Part shown: piece by piece, positions 44,966 through 54,356 of the stretch
Layout of the letters: each line of letters opens with the position of its first letter
Position numbering within the stretch: the stretch's first letter is position 1
DNA from: Sandaracinus amylolyticus
GTDB taxonomy: Bacteria > Myxococcota_A > Polyangia > Polyangiales > Sandaracinaceae
Reading direction: 5' to 3'
Assembly: GCF_021631985.1 (NCBI RefSeq)
Contig: NZ_CP070225.1
Coordinates: 7,192,001-7,256,000, forward strand
Length of the DNA: 64,000 bases
Notes under the pieces: generated by a model
What the model saw: only the letters and a program-made list of their open reading frames with translations
Databases searched by the model: none
Told to the model about the DNA's origin: nothing
Made by a program: the position numbers and the translations under genes

Positions 44966-45065
44966 TCCGTCTCGCGCGGCCACTCGTACGTTCGGGCGGG
45001 GAATGCGGTCGCTCGCGTCGGTCTGCGGTAGCATCGCGCGAGCCATCGCGGAGCACGGAGGAGCT

Positions 45066-45941
45066 TTGGATCGACGACGACGCGGGACCCTGCTGGCGAG
45101 CGCACTGATCGCTGCGGCGTGCGCGCTCGCGCCGCCGACGCGTGCGTCGGCGCAACCACCGCAGGGCACGGGGGGCGGCGAGTCGATGTCGCAGGCGACG
45201 ACGACCGAGGGCGACATGAACGACGAGCGCGCGCGCGGCGCGTTCCGGCTGGGTCGCCAGTACTACGAGCAGGGCCGCTTCGCGGAGGCGGCGAGCGAGT
45301 TCGAGCGCGCGTACGGGCTCTCGGGGCGCGGGCAGCTGCTCTTCAACGCGTACCTCGCGTACCGCGACGCGCGCGACGACGAGAACGCCATCCGCACGCT
45401 GCGCGGATACCTCGCGCAGGTCGAGGAGATCCCCGATCGCGCGCTGCTCGAGGCACGCCTCGCAGCGCTCGAGCGCGGGCTCGCGGAGCGTCGCGAGTCC
45501 GACGCACGCGCGGCGGCGGAGACCGAAGAGGCGCGACGTCAGGCCGAAGAAGCGCGGCGTCAGGCCGAAGAGGCGGGGCGGCCGCGTTATCGCGAGGTCC
45601 CCGGCGAGACGTGGCCGTGGATCGTGATGGGCAGCGGCGGTGCGCTGGTCGTCGCGGGCATCGTCACCGGCGCGGTCGCGCTGAGCGAGCGCAGCGCGCT
45701 CGACGACGAGTGCCCGCTGCAGCTCTGCCCGGCGGGCAGCGACGTCGAGGGACGACAGAGCACGATCGAGGCGCTCGCGATCACCACCGACGTGCTGCTG
45801 GTGACCGGCACCGCGGCCGCGGTCGCGGGGCTCGTGCTCGGACTGGTGCTCGGGCCGCGCACCGAGGCGATCGAGACGCCGCCGGTGAGCGCGGCGTGCA
45901 CCGGCGAGGGCTGCTTCGTCGCGGTGCGAGGGGATTTCTGA
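45066..45941 (+). CDS. Exported TPR protein with two C-terminal membrane segments
   Basis: A 291-residue protein. From TTG 45066, preceded by GGAGGAG, it begins with an arginine cluster and a hydrophobic signal ending near RASAQ. A tetratricopeptide-like region (about 50-125, GRQYYEQGRFAEAASEFERAYG) is followed by a charged coiled-coil of repeated EEARRQA units (about 150-175) and two membrane segments (about 190-215 and 245-270). The last residues (CTGEGCFVAV) are extracytoplasmic or luminal. Similar TPR proteins are frequent in Myxococcota and often act with kinases or lipoproteins. The next lipoprotein gene begins 2 bases after its stop. Confidence 0.75.
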   Translation: MDRRRRGTLLASALIAAACALAPPTRASAQPPQGTGGGESMSQATTTEGDMNDERARGAFRLGRQYYEQGRFAEAASEFERAYGLSGRGQLLFNAYLAYRDARDDENAIRTLRGYLAQVEEIPDRALLEARLAALERGLAERRESDARAAAETEEARRQAEEARRQAEEAGRPRYREVPGETWPWIVMGSGGALVVAGIVTGAVALSERSALDDECPLQLCPAGSDVEGRQSTIEALAITTDVLLVTGTAAAVAGLVLGLVLGPRTEAIETPPVSAACTGEGCFVAVRGDF

Positions 45942-45943
45942 CG

Positions 45944-46837
45944 ATGACGCGTCTGCTTCGCTTCGTGACGATCGTGCTCGCGATCGCGAGCGTCGGGCCG
46001 GGCTGCACCGCGATCACCTCGGGCGACTTCGAGGAGCGCGCCGAGCCGCTGGTGTGCGGCAACGATCTCGCCGCGTCGCGTGTCGACATGCGGCTCGATC
46101 TCACCGACATGAACGCGCACCTCGACAACCTCACGGTCGCGAACCTGGTGCGCATCGAGGGCGCGGGACCGGCGCGGGTGCGTCGCATCATCGCGCGCGC
46201 AGTGCTCGATCCGCTCGGCGAGGCGAACCTCCAGATCGCGCTGCCGTGCACGGTGCTCGACGGCAACCACGAGGTCGATCTCGTCGCCGACCTCAACGGC
46301 AACCGCATGTACGACCCGTGTCCGCGCGCGCCCGAGGGCTGCGAGGACCACCAGTGGCGCCTGATGCTCCAGGCCGACGGCACGGTCTCCTACCAGCACG
46401 ACGTCGACTTCGTGGACCTCGCGCAGGACGCCCCGCTGCCGCGCGGTGCGCTGCCGGTGCGCGCGGCGTTCGGGAACATGTCGCAGTTCGCCGGTCGGCG
46501 GATGGAAGTGCACGTGAGGCGACCGCTCGAAGAGGGCGGCTTCGAGACCGTGCTCGTCTACGTGCTCGGCGCGGTGCCCGACACCAACGACATGCTGGTG
46601 CGTCGCGAGGAGAACCTGATCGAGCTCCGCGAGCGCTACGAGGTGGCGATCTGGATCGACACCAACGGCAACGGCATCTACGACCCGCCGAGCTCGATCG
46701 GCGTCGACGGCCGCGACTACGCGACCACGATCGACGCAGTGGGCGAGCCGCCCAGCGCGGTGGATCCCGGCGGCGTGCAGGTGCTCTTCGACGGCCAGTC
46801 GCCGCCGCCCCAGGAAGACATCGCGCTCGAGCTCTGA
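45944..46837 (+). CDS. Lipoprotein with EF-hand-like Asp loops
   Basis: A 297-residue lipoprotein with signal and lipobox SVGPGC. The mature protein shows two similar halves (about 40-145 and 155-290), each with a beta-sandwich-like pattern and a Asp/Asn loop typical of calcium sites: DLNGNRMYDPCP and DTNGNGIYDPPS. This could reflect a duplicated domain. No family is recognised. It is cotranscribed with the TPR gene (2-base gap), so the two may form one envelope complex. ATG 45944. Confidence 0.7.
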   Translation: MTRLLRFVTIVLAIASVGPGCTAITSGDFEERAEPLVCGNDLAASRVDMRLDLTDMNAHLDNLTVANLVRIEGAGPARVRRIIARAVLDPLGEANLQIALPCTVLDGNHEVDLVADLNGNRMYDPCPRAPEGCEDHQWRLMLQADGTVSYQHDVDFVDLAQDAPLPRGALPVRAAFGNMSQFAGRRMEVHVRRPLEEGGFETVLVYVLGAVPDTNDMLVRREENLIELRERYEVAIWIDTNGNGIYDPPSSIGVDGRDYATTIDAVGEPPSAVDPGGVQVLFDGQSPPPQEDIALEL

Positions 46838-46841
46838 GCCG

Positions 46842-46875
46842 TCCGGGACACGAACCGCGCGGTTCGTGTCCCGGA
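46842..46875. terminator. Bidirectional terminator-like palindrome
   Basis: A perfect 15-bp inverted repeat (46842-46856 with 46861-46875) has a GCGC loop and sits exactly between the convergent lipoprotein and recA-operon genes. It lacks T runs on either side but its strength and place suggest transcription termination in both directions. Confidence 0.65.
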
Positions 46876-46881
46876 TCGCGC

Positions 46882-47268
46882 TCACGATCGCGCGCGCTCG
46901 AGCTTCGCGAGGATCGACGCGAAGCGCAGGTCGAACGTGTCGGGATCGGCGTCGAGCACGCCCATCGCCGACGCGAGCTCGAGCCCGGCGGACACCCGCA
47001 TCGCGTGCATCTGCGCGACCGCGACGCCGGCGCGACGACGATCACGATCGGGCTCCGCGATCAGATCCTTCGCCGCCATCTCGAGCATCCACAGCGCGGT
47101 GGTGAGCCACACCGAGAGCTCGGGCTGACGCTCCGCCATCCTCGCGAGCTCGTCCTTCAGCTCGACGTGGAGCGCGTGGGTCGCGCGCTCCACCTGAGCC
47201 AGGGCTTCGCCCGCCTGATCCCGCGCCGGGCGCGGCACCTTCGGCAGCGCGCGCACTCGCGCCGTCAC
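46882..47268 (-). CDS. Small helical protein coupled to recA
   Basis: A 128-residue, mainly helical protein starting at GTG 47268, which overlaps the recA stop by four bases (GTGA). It begins [20 protein letters not shown], then has amphipathic helices ([41 protein letters not shown]). It does not show the RecX repeats that often follow recA. Its coupling to recA suggests a role in DNA repair or RecA control, but this is context only. The terminator palindrome lies 6 bases past its stop. Confidence 0.6.
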   Translation of the reverse strand: MTARVRALPKVPRPARDQAGEALAQVERATHALHVELKDELARMAERQPELSVWLTTALWMLEMAAKDLIAEPDRDRRRAGVAVAQMHAMRVSAGLELASAMGVLDADPDTFDLRFASILAKLERARS

Positions 47269-48305
47269 GCGACGGCCTCTTCGAGGTCGGGCGTGCCCGC
47301 GCCCTTGGGCGCGCCCGCGAGCGCGGCGTGCACCGCGTTCGCGATCGTCGCGCGCAGCGCGGCGTCCTCGCAGAGCGCGATGCGCGCCTTCTCGCGGCCC
47401 TGGCCGAGGCTCTGGCCGCCGAACGAGAAGTACGCGCCGTTCTTCTCGACGAGGCCGTGCGTGACCGCGAGGTCGAGCAGGTCCGCGGTCGCGTCGATGC
47501 CCACGCCGTAGCGGATGTCGAACTCGGCGACCTGGAACGGCGGCGCGAGCTTGTTCTTCACGACCTTCACCTTGGTGCGGTGGCCGGTGATGTCCTCGCC
47601 GACCTTCACCTGGCCGATGCGCCGCACGTCGAGGCGCACGCTCGCGTAGTACTTCAGCGCGTTGCCGCCGGTCGTGGTCTCGGGCGAGCCGAAGGTCACG
47701 CCGATCTTCATGCGCAGCTGGTTGATGAACATGATCGTCGCGCCCGTGCGGTGCGTGATGCCGGTGAGCTTGCGGAGCGCCTGGCTCATCAGGCGCGCCT
47801 GCAGACCGACGTGCTGATCGCCCATCTCGCCCTCGATCTCCGCCTTGGGCACGAGCGCGGCGACCGAGTCGACGACCACGAGATCGACCGCGCCGCTGCG
47901 CACCAGCGTCTCGGCGATCTCGAGCGCCTGCTCGCCGTTGTCGGGCTGCGACACGAGCAGGTTCTCGGTCTGCACGCCGAGCTGCGCCGCGTAGCGCAGA
48001 TCGAGCGCGTGCTCGGCATCGACGAACGCCGCGATGCCGCCCGCGCGCTGGCACTCGGCGATCGCGTGCAGCGTGAGCGTGGTCTTGCCGCTCGCCTCGG
48101 GACCGTAGACCTCGATCACACGACCGCGCGGATACCCACCACAACCGAGCGCCGCGTCCAGCGATGGCGCACCGGTCGAGATCACCGCGACCGGCTCGAT
48201 GTTGCGCGGCTCGCCGAGCGCCATGATCGCGCCCTTGCCGAACTGCTTCTCGATGGCGCTGACCGCCTGCTGCACCGCCTTCAGCTTCTCCTTCATCGAC
48301 GTCAT
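47265..48305 (-). CDS. recA: Recombinase RecA
   Basis: A 346-residue RecA, the normal size. Walker A is GPEASGKTT, Walker B is [12 protein letters not shown], and loop L2 lies around [21 protein letters not shown] with the conserved FGSPE. It forms filaments on single-stranded DNA, pairs homologous strands and stimulates LexA cleavage. The C-terminus is short and acidic (DLEEAVA). No clear LexA box was recognised upstream. It lies 58 bases from the comM stop on the same strand, so cotranscription with comM is possible. Confidence 0.98.
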   Translation of the reverse strand: MTSMKEKLKAVQQAVSAIEKQFGKGAIMALGEPRNIEPVAVISTGAPSLDAALGCGGYPRGRVIEVYGPEASGKTTLTLHAIAECQRAGGIAAFVDAEHALDLRYAAQLGVQTENLLVSQPDNGEQALEIAETLVRSGAVDLVVVDSVAALVPKAEIEGEMGDQHVGLQARLMSQALRKLTGITHRTGATIMFINQLRMKIGVTFGSPETTTGGNALKYYASVRLDVRRIGQVKVGEDITGHRTKVKVVKNKLAPPFQVAEFDIRYGVGIDATADLLDLAVTHGLVEKNGAYFSFGGQSLGQGREKARIALCEDAALRATIANAVHAALAGAPKGAGTPDLEEAVA

Positions 48306-48362
48306 CTCTCTTCTCCTCTTCTTTCGTTCACGAACGCGCGAGCGACGATTCGCTCGCGAGAA

Positions 48363-49904
48363 TCAGCTCGCTCGCACTGCCGGCGCGCCTGCGACGCGGC
48401 GATCGAGCAGCCGGTACTGGAGCGCTTCCGCGACGTGCGGTGCCTCGACGCGAGCGGCCGCCGCGAGGTGCGCGATCGTCCGCGCGACGCGCAGCGCGCG
48501 CGAGAAGCCGCGCATGCTCAGCCCGAGGCGCTCGCCCGCGAGATCGAGCAGCGTGCGCGCATCGGGCGTCAGCGTGGCGAGATCGCGGTCGAGCAGGCGC
48601 GACGGGTTCGCGGGCTTCACGCCGAGCACGTCCCCGCTCGCGATCGCACGCTGGCGCGCGGCGATCACCCGGGCTCGCACCACCGCGCTCGCCTCGCCGG
48701 GCGCCGCATCGCCGAGCTCGGAGAGCCGCACCGGCGGCAGCGCGACGTGGAGATCGAAGCGATCGAGCAGCGGACCACTGACGCGCGAGCGGTACTGCTC
48801 GACGCGGCTCGGGGTGCACGAGCAGATGCGCGTGGGCTCGCCCGAGAAGCCGCACGGGCACGGGTTCATCGCCGCGACGACCAGCGGACGCGCCGGCATG
48901 CTCACGCGCTCTCTCGCGCGCGCCACGACCGCGACGCCGGACTCCATCGTCGTGCGCAGCGACTCGATCGCGGGCCGCGCGAACTCCGGGAGCTCGTCGA
49001 GGAACAGCACGCCGCCGTGCGCCAGCGTGACCTCGCCGGGACGCACCGGATCGCCGCCGCCGATCAACGACGCTGCGCTCGCGGTGTGGTGCGGCGCGCG
49101 GAACGGACGGCGCGCACCTCCGTCGAACCCATCGAGCCCCGCCGCGCTCGCGATCGTCGCGATCTCCGCGCGCTCGTCGTCGCTCGGCGCCGGCAGCAGA
49201 CCGGGCAAGCGACGCGCGAGCATCGTCTTGCCCGCGCCGGGCGGACCGATGAGCAGCACGTCGTGATGACCCGCCGCCGCGATCTCCAGCGCGCGGCGCG
49301 CACCGTCCTGACCGCGCACCTCGGCGAGATCGGGCTCGTCGGGATCGCGCGTCGCGCGCGGCGCGGGCGAGCCGTCGACGCGCGGCAGATCGCCGGTCGC
49401 GCCGAGGAACGCGACGACGTCGCCGAGCGATCGCGCGGCACGCACCTCGAGCCCGGGCACGAGCCGCGCATCGGCCGCGTGCCCTGCAGGGATGATCGCG
49501 CGCGAGAGCCCGAGCGCACGCGCGAGCTGCAGGAGCGGCAAGATCCCTCGCACCATGCGCAGCTCGCCCGCGAGCGAGAGCTCGCCGACCATCAGCGTCT
49601 CGTCGAGGAGGTTCGGCGCGCAGAGCCCGCTCGCGCTCAGCACCGCGATCGCGATCGCGAGATCGAAGCTCGCACCGCGCTTGCGCAGATCGGCCGGCGC
49701 GAGGTTCAGCACCACGTGCCGCGGCGGCAGCTCGAACCCGCTCGTCGCGAGCGCGGCGCGCACTCGCACGCGGCTCTCGCGGACCGCCGCTTCCGGGAGA
49801 CCGACGAGATCGAACCCCGGTAGCCCTTTTCCGAGGTGGACCTCGACCTCGACGGGACGGGCCTCGATGCCGACGAGGCAACCAGCGTGGACGCGCGAGA
49901 GCAT
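48363..49904 (-). CDS. comM: YifB/ComM-family Mg-chelatase-like AAA ATPase
   Basis: A 513-residue AAA+ protein of the YifB/ComM family; ComM is a helicase that promotes branch migration during natural transformation in Vibrio. The N-terminal ChlI-like domain (LSRVHAGCLVGIEARPVEVEVHL) is followed by Walker A LIGPPGAGKTMLARRLPG, Walker B GGVLFLDELPEF, and the C-rich segment NPCPCGFSGEPTRICSCTPS. The C-terminal Mg_chelatase_C domain ends SRALRVARTIAHLA. ATG 49904 gives the conserved N-terminus; an ATG at 49922 adds six residues. The gene name is by family, and competence in this organism is unproven. Confidence 0.9.
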   Translation of the reverse strand: MLSRVHAGCLVGIEARPVEVEVHLGKGLPGFDLVGLPEAAVRESRVRVRAALATSGFELPPRHVVLNLAPADLRKRGASFDLAIAIAVLSASGLCAPNLLDETLMVGELSLAGELRMVRGILPLLQLARALGLSRAIIPAGHAADARLVPGLEVRAARSLGDVVAFLGATGDLPRVDGSPAPRATRDPDEPDLAEVRGQDGARRALEIAAAGHHDVLLIGPPGAGKTMLARRLPGLLPAPSDDERAEIATIASAAGLDGFDGGARRPFRAPHHTASAASLIGGGDPVRPGEVTLAHGGVLFLDELPEFARPAIESLRTTMESGVAVVARARERVSMPARPLVVAAMNPCPCGFSGEPTRICSCTPSRVEQYRSRVSGPLLDRFDLHVALPPVRLSELGDAAPGEASAVVRARVIAARQRAIASGDVLGVKPANPSRLLDRDLATLTPDARTLLDLAGERLGLSMRGFSRALRVARTIAHLAAAARVEAPHVAEALQYRLLDRRVAGAPAVRAS

Positions 49905-50124
49905 GTCGCGCCCTCTCTTCACGCTCGATGCCGGTGCTCCATCACGCGATCACAACGGATTTCGCGTGCTCACGTGGCGGAACGGCGGGCGGTGGGGTGA
50001 CGGCCGTCAGCCTGGGCGGGTGTGATCGATTTTCGTGCGTGCTCCCACCGTGCGCGCGTCGCGTGCGTTCCCGCGCGAATCGTTGATCTCCCGTGGTGTG
50101 CCCCGTAGTCTCGTCCTGGCTACC

Positions 50125-52869
50125 ATGCTCGTCTGCCCGCTCTGCCGGATCGTCCTCGCGAAGGGCGAGGCGGTCTGCCCGCGCGATGGGCAGACGCCTC
50201 TGTCGCGCGAGCCGCACCCCATCCCGCCCGCCGTCGCGGCGCGTTTCACGATCGTCGAGCCCTTCGCCGACGGCGACTCGGGCACGCTCTACCTCGCCGA
50301 CGACAAGCAGACCGGACGACGCGGTCTCCTCAAGCTGCTGCGCGGCGCGACCGCGTGGACGGTCTCGGAGCGCAGCCGCCTCAAGCGCGAGCTCGTGAAG
50401 CAGGCGACGCTCACGCATCCCGCGCTCGTGCCGCCGCTCGCGACGGGCGAAGCAGACTCGTTGATCTGGCTCTTCCGCGAGTGGATCGACGGAGTCTCGC
50501 TCTCGGTGCGCCTCGCGCGCTCGGGCGCGCTGACGGTGCCGGAAGCGCTCGCCGTCGCGGCGCAGGTCGCGGGCGCGCTCGACGATCTGCATCGCGCCGG
50601 GCTGCTGATGCGCGATCTCTCGCCCTCGCACGTGCTCGTGCAGGCGCAGCCGAGCGGCGTGCCGAAGATCGCGCTGATCGACGCGGGCATCGCGATGCGC
50701 ATCCCGGGCGCCGGCGAGGTCACGGGCAAGCCGGGCTACGTCTCGCCCGAGCACGTCTCGGGCAAGCTCGTCAGCTTCCGCAGCGACCTCTACTCGCTCG
50801 GCTGCGTCATCCACGAGATGCTGACGGGCACGCCCGTCTTCCGCGGCACGACCGAGCACGTGCTCGAGGCGCAGCGCTCGCAGAGCGCGCCGCAGATCGG
50901 CGTCTCGTTGCCCTCGGGCGTCGCCGCGCTGATCGGACAGCTGCTGCTCAAGGAGCCGCGCGATCGCCCGTTCTCGGCGCAGCAGGTGCGGCGCACGCTC
51001 GAGCCCTTCCTCCCGCAGGACGCGACGAGCACGAAGCGCGAGGCGACGGCGGAGTTCGCGATCGGCGAGCACCTGGCGACGCCGAGCGCCAAGGGCAGCG
51101 GCACGCTGCGCCCGCCGACGCGCAAGCAGACGCTCGTGGGCATCGCGCTGCCGAAGCCGACGGCGGATCGCACGCAGGAGCTGACCTCGCTCGATCTCGC
51201 GCAGGCCGAGCGCGTGCTCGCGAACCGCGCGGAGCCGACGCAGGAGCTCACGCCGCTCGATCTCGCGCAGGCGGAGCGCGTGCTCGCGAAGAGCGCGGAT
51301 CGCACGCAGGAGCTCACGCCGCTCGATCTGGCGCGCGCCGAGCAGGTGCTCGGTGCATCGCGCGCCGAGACGTCGCGCAGCGGCGCGCCGCCGCCGTTCC
51401 GACGCGACGCCGATCCCACGACGCCGCTGACGCCCGCGGACCTGCGGATCGCGCGTCCGACCCCGCGCTCGGCGCCGCCGCCGGCGCCCGGCGCGAAGTC
51501 GCCGCGCCCGAAGAGCACCCCGCCGCTGCCCTACGCGATCCGGCCGGTCGCGCCGGGCAACGCAGCGGTGCGGACCGCGGTGGGCATGCCGGCGCCCGAG
51601 CCGCTCCCGGCTCCGATCGTCGCGAAGGCACCGCCGCCCAAGACGCCCGAGCCCAAGACGCCCGAAGTGAAGGCGCCCGAGCCGAAGAACGGCGCGGCAG
51701 TCCTTCCCACCGCCGAGGCAGCGCCGACCGCCGTCGACGCCACTCCTCCGCCCGCCGAGACGCCCGAAGCCCCCGCCGCGATCGAGCCCGCGCCGCAAGC
51801 CGAGGAGCCCGCCGTCCCCGAAGCGCCCGAGCCGAGGGACAGCTACGAAGCGCTCGGCGGCGACGACGACGCGCCCGAGGACGACGCCCCGGTCCCCACG
51901 ATCGAGCTCCCGATCGCCGCGAGCCCCGAGCCGTCGAGCGCGAGCAGCTCCGCGAGCGTCTCGGCGCTCACCACGGGCGAGCTGGCCGCGGTGCCCGGGC
52001 TGCGCCAGCGCCCGACCCCCTACCTCGTCATCGTCGCGTTCTGCGTCATCGCCGGCGCGACCGGGCTCCTCGGCAGCTACCTCTTCTCGAGCAGCGAGAC
52101 CGAGCCCACCACGGTGTCGGCGCCGGCCGCGCCCCCTCCCACGCCCGTCGCCGTCGCGCCCGCCGCGGCGACCCCCACCAGCGCGGCTCCCAGCGCCCCG
52201 GCAGCGCCGCCCCCGACGCCGCCGGCAGTCGTCGAGGCTCCGGCCCCCGAGCCGCCTCCCGAGGCCGCCGAAGCGGCCCCGAGCGAGCCCGTCGCGGTCG
52301 CCCCCGAGCCGGAGCCCGAGCCCGCTGCCGCGGCGCCCGAGCCTGCCCCCGCGGCGGCGCCCGAGCCCACGCCGCCCCCCGCCCGCACGTCGGAGCCCGA
52401 GGCGCGCTCGTCCCGTCGCGATCGCCGCCGCTCGCGGGGCGGCTCCTCGCACGCCGAAGCGCCCGCCGCGCGCCCGGTGATCGCATCGTCGGTCGGCTCC
52501 TCGTCGACCGCATCGAGCGGCGGCGGCGACTTCGACCAGCTCCGCAACGAAGCGCGCGCCGCCTTCCAGGCGCGTCGCTACGCCGACGCCGCCCGCGCCT
52601 ACGAGCGCGCCAGCCGCATTCGTCCTCGCGACGCCAGCGTGTGGTCGGGGCTCGGCGCCGCGCGCATGCAGTCCGGCAACACCGCGGGCGCGGTGCAGGC
52701 CTATCGCCAGGCGATCTCGATCGAGCCGCGCAACGCGCGCTACCACGTCGCGCTCGGCCGCGCGCTCGCCGCCGCCGGGGATCGCGCCCGCGCCCGCCAG
52801 TCGTTCGAGCAGGCGCTGCGCATCGATCCCCGCAACGCCGACGCCCGCGCCCAGCTCGCGCGCCTCTAG
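50125..52869 (+). CDS. Degenerate Ser/Thr kinase with zinc-ribbon and TPR domain
   Basis: A 914-residue protein. The N-terminus has a CxxC...CPRDG zinc-ribbon-like motif (C4, C7, C18). A kinase-like domain follows (about 40-305), but the HRD motif reads MRD, the metal-binding Asn of the catalytic loop is His (SPSHV), DFG reads DAG, and the glycine loop is FADGDSG. The catalytic Asp and the lysine in GLLKLL remain, so activity is uncertain. Three tandem 22-residue units TQELTPLDLAQAERVL lie about 350-415. A low-complexity region precedes a membrane segment (about 632-650, YLVIVAFCVIAGATGLLGSYL), and TPRs form the C-terminus (about 805-914). ATG 50125 starts the zinc ribbon; 50035 is an alternative. 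Confidence 0.8.
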   Translation: MLVCPLCRIVLAKGEAVCPRDGQTPLSREPHPIPPAVAARFTIVEPFADGDSGTLYLADDKQTGRRGLLKLLRGATAWTVSERSRLKRELVKQATLTHPALVPPLATGEADSLIWLFREWIDGVSLSVRLARSGALTVPEALAVAAQVAGALDDLHRAGLLMRDLSPSHVLVQAQPSGVPKIALIDAGIAMRIPGAGEVTGKPGYVSPEHVSGKLVSFRSDLYSLGCVIHEMLTGTPVFRGTTEHVLEAQRSQSAPQIGVSLPSGVAALIGQLLLKEPRDRPFSAQQVRRTLEPFLPQDATSTKREATAEFAIGEHLATPSAKGSGTLRPPTRKQTLVGIALPKPTADRTQELTSLDLAQAERVLANRAEPTQELTPLDLAQAERVLAKSADRTQELTPLDLARAEQVLGASRAETSRSGAPPPFRRDADPTTPLTPADLRIARPTPRSAPPPAPGAKSPRPKSTPPLPYAIRPVAPGNAAVRTAVGMPAPEPLPAPIVAKAPPPKTPEPKTPEVKAPEPKNGAAVLPTAEAAPTAVDATPPPAETPEAPAAIEPAPQAEEPAVPEAPEPRDSYEALGGDDDAPEDDAPVPTIELPIAASPEPSSASSSASVSALTTGELAAVPGLRQRPTPYLVIVAFCVIAGATGLLGSYLFSSSETEPTTVSAPAAPPPTPVAVAPAAATPTSAAPSAPAAPPPTPPAVVEAPAPEPPPEAAEAAPSEPVAVAPEPEPEPAAAAPEPAPAAAPEPTPPPARTSEPEARSSRRDRRRSRGGSSHAEAPAARPVIASSVGSSSTASSGGGDFDQLRNEARAAFQARRYADAARAYERASRIRPRDASVWSGLGAARMQSGNTAGAVQAYRQAISIEPRNARYHVALGRALAAAGDRARARQSFEQALRIDPRNADARAQLARL

Positions 52870-52913
52870 GAGCCCGAGCGTGCCGGCGTGGTCGACACGC
52901 GGGTGCGTGCACT

Positions 52914-53099
52914 GTGATCATCGTGCTCGGCGTCTCCGATGCCGGGGGCGTGATCGTCGACACGGCAGGGACCCTCGACGCGTGCGTCGCGAGCGCGCGC
53001 TTGCCCGTGCACGTGATCGGCTCGGACGTACGACCCGACCCCGATCCGACCGACGCGCGCGTCGTCATGAGCGTCGTCGTGCGTGTCGACGCGCGCTGA
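52914..53099 (+). CDS. Small hypothetical protein
   Basis: A 61-residue frame from GTG 52914 (IIVLGVSDAGGVIVDTAGTLD...). Third codon positions are about 90% G or C while second positions are near 45%, the pattern of real genes here, and unlike the overlapping frames. It shows beta-strand patterns (GGVIVD, HVIGSD, VVMSVVVRVD). No family is recognised. It follows the kinase-like gene by 44 bases and ends just before a terminator hairpin. Confidence 0.45.
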   Translation: MIIVLGVSDAGGVIVDTAGTLDACVASARLPVHVIGSDVRPDPDPTDARVVMSVVVRVDAR

Positions 53100-53107
53100 A
53101 ACGCAGA

Positions 53108-53135
53108 AGGCCGGTGCGATCGCTCGCACCGGCCT
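53108..53135. terminator. Bidirectional terminator hairpin
   Basis: A perfect 12-bp stem (AGGCCGGTGCGA, 53108-53119, with 53124-53135) has a TCGC loop between the convergent small gene and the ExbD gene. No T run is present. Confidence 0.6.
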
Positions 53136-53162
53136 CCGCTTCGCTCGTTCGGTCGCGCGCTC

Positions 53163-53762
53163 TCAGTGCCCGCCGCCGCCGCCCTGCGTCTCCTCGAGGG
53201 CGACGAAGTGCATGTGCGCGAACTCGGCCTGACCGATCGTGTAGATGATCTCGCTCAGCGTCCGGAACGGCGTCCGACGATCCGCGATGATCTGCACCTC
53301 GCCCGTGAACGGACGGCGCGGGTTGCGCTGCGCGATCAGCTTCAGGCGATCGCGGTGCTGCTGCATCTCGTTGAGCAGCGGCGTGATCAGGAAGCCGTTC
53401 GCGCCGCCCTGCTTCTGGCTCGGGTCCACCGTGCCGTTGCGGAGCTGCACCACCGGACGACCATCGACGATCACCTCGGTGCGCGAGATCTGGATCGCGA
53501 GCGCTTCCGTGAGCTGCTCGGTCGACGTCGTCCACGGGAGCTGCAGCTCGTCGCTCTGCGAGATGTTCGCCGTCTCGTTCGCGACCTGCATGATCATGAA
53601 CACCAGGATGATGGTCATGATGTCCATCATCGGATAGATGTTCAGGCTCTGCTCTTCGTGCGGCGGGACCTTGCGCAGCTTGCGCCGCACGAGGCCCTTC
53701 ACCTGGGCCATCGTGGCCTTCTCGCCGTGCCCGCCGCTGGGCGTGTTCGATTCGGAGGCCAT
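53163..53762 (-). CDS. ExbD/TolR-family protein (minus-strand operon, second copy)
   Basis: A 199-residue ExbD/TolR homologue. A basic cytoplasmic N-terminus (about 20-40) is followed by the membrane segment with the conserved ion-coupling aspartate in NIYPMMDIMTIILVFMIMQV, and a periplasmic domain ending in GGGGGH. ExbD pairs with an ExbB pentamer to convert proton flow into work on outer-membrane partners. The periplasmic domain is longer than E. coli ExbD (141 residues in total). It is the last gene of exbB-exbD-exbD on this strand, 5 bases after the preceding gene. Confidence 0.85.
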   Translation of the reverse strand: MASESNTPSGGHGEKATMAQVKGLVRRKLRKVPPHEEQSLNIYPMMDIMTIILVFMIMQVANETANISQSDELQLPWTTSTEQLTEALAIQISRTEVIVDGRPVVQLRNGTVDPSQKQGGANGFLITPLLNEMQQHRDRLKLIAQRNPRRPFTGEVQIIADRRTPFRTLSEIIYTIGQAEFAHMHFVALEETQGGGGGH

Positions 53763-53767
53763 TCAGG

Positions 53768-54325
53768 TCACCTGACGCCCGCGGAGAGCATCACGTTCGG
53801 GAACAGCGGGTCCGTTCCCTGCGCGCGCACCGCGTCCATCGCGTGGATGATGTGCTCGTACTCGATGCTCGGATCCGCGCTGAGGATCACCTGATCCTCG
53901 TCGGGGAACTGCGAGTGCACCCGCGCGACGCACTCGGTGAGCGCGCGCCAGTTGTACGTGCCGTCCCCGCCGCGCGGGACCGTGATGACGCGGCCCGACT
54001 GCATCTGCGTGCATCCCGGCGCGAGCTTGCCGCCCGAGCCCGAGACGATGATGCCGCTCTCCGCGATCGTGACGCTGAGGTTCAGCGTGCTGCCCTGCTC
54101 CGTCGAGCTCGACGCACGACGACCGCGCGAGAGCGACGGCAGGTGCGCGTCGAGCTCGGCGACGATCATCACCTGCGCCGACGTGGCGAGCAGGAAGAGG
54201 ATCAGGTTCACGACGATGTCGAGGAACGGAACGATGTTGAGCTCGCCCGCGACCTCGCTGGGATCGGGCTCGTCGTGCTTCGTCCGCTTGCGGACGTAAG
54301 CCTGCTGGCGCGGCGTCAGCTCCAT
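53768..54325 (-). CDS. ExbD/TolR-family protein (minus-strand operon, first copy)
   Basis: A 185-residue ExbD/TolR homologue with a charged N-terminus and the membrane segment NIVPFLDIVVNLILFLLATS, in which the Asp is the expected proton-coupling residue. The periplasmic part (about 60-185) is unusual in that it carries two cysteines (GCTQMQ and TECVARVH) that could form a disulphide. It follows exbB by 31 bases and precedes the second exbD by 5, so all three are one transcription unit. Confidence 0.85.
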   Translation of the reverse strand: MELTPRQQAYVRKRTKHDEPDPSEVAGELNIVPFLDIVVNLILFLLATSAQVMIVAELDAHLPSLSRGRRASSSTEQGSTLNLSVTIAESGIIVSGSGGKLAPGCTQMQSGRVITVPRGGDGTYNWRALTECVARVHSQFPDEDQVILSADPSIEYEHIIHAMDAVRAQGTDPLFPNVMLSAGVR

Positions 54326-54356
54326 GCGCTTTCCTCAGTGGAGCGAGCGGCGCGCC

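Noticed and set aside
46882..47268. recX
   Set aside because: The position after recA fits, but the 128-residue sequence lacks the helical-repeat motifs of RecX, so no symbol is given.
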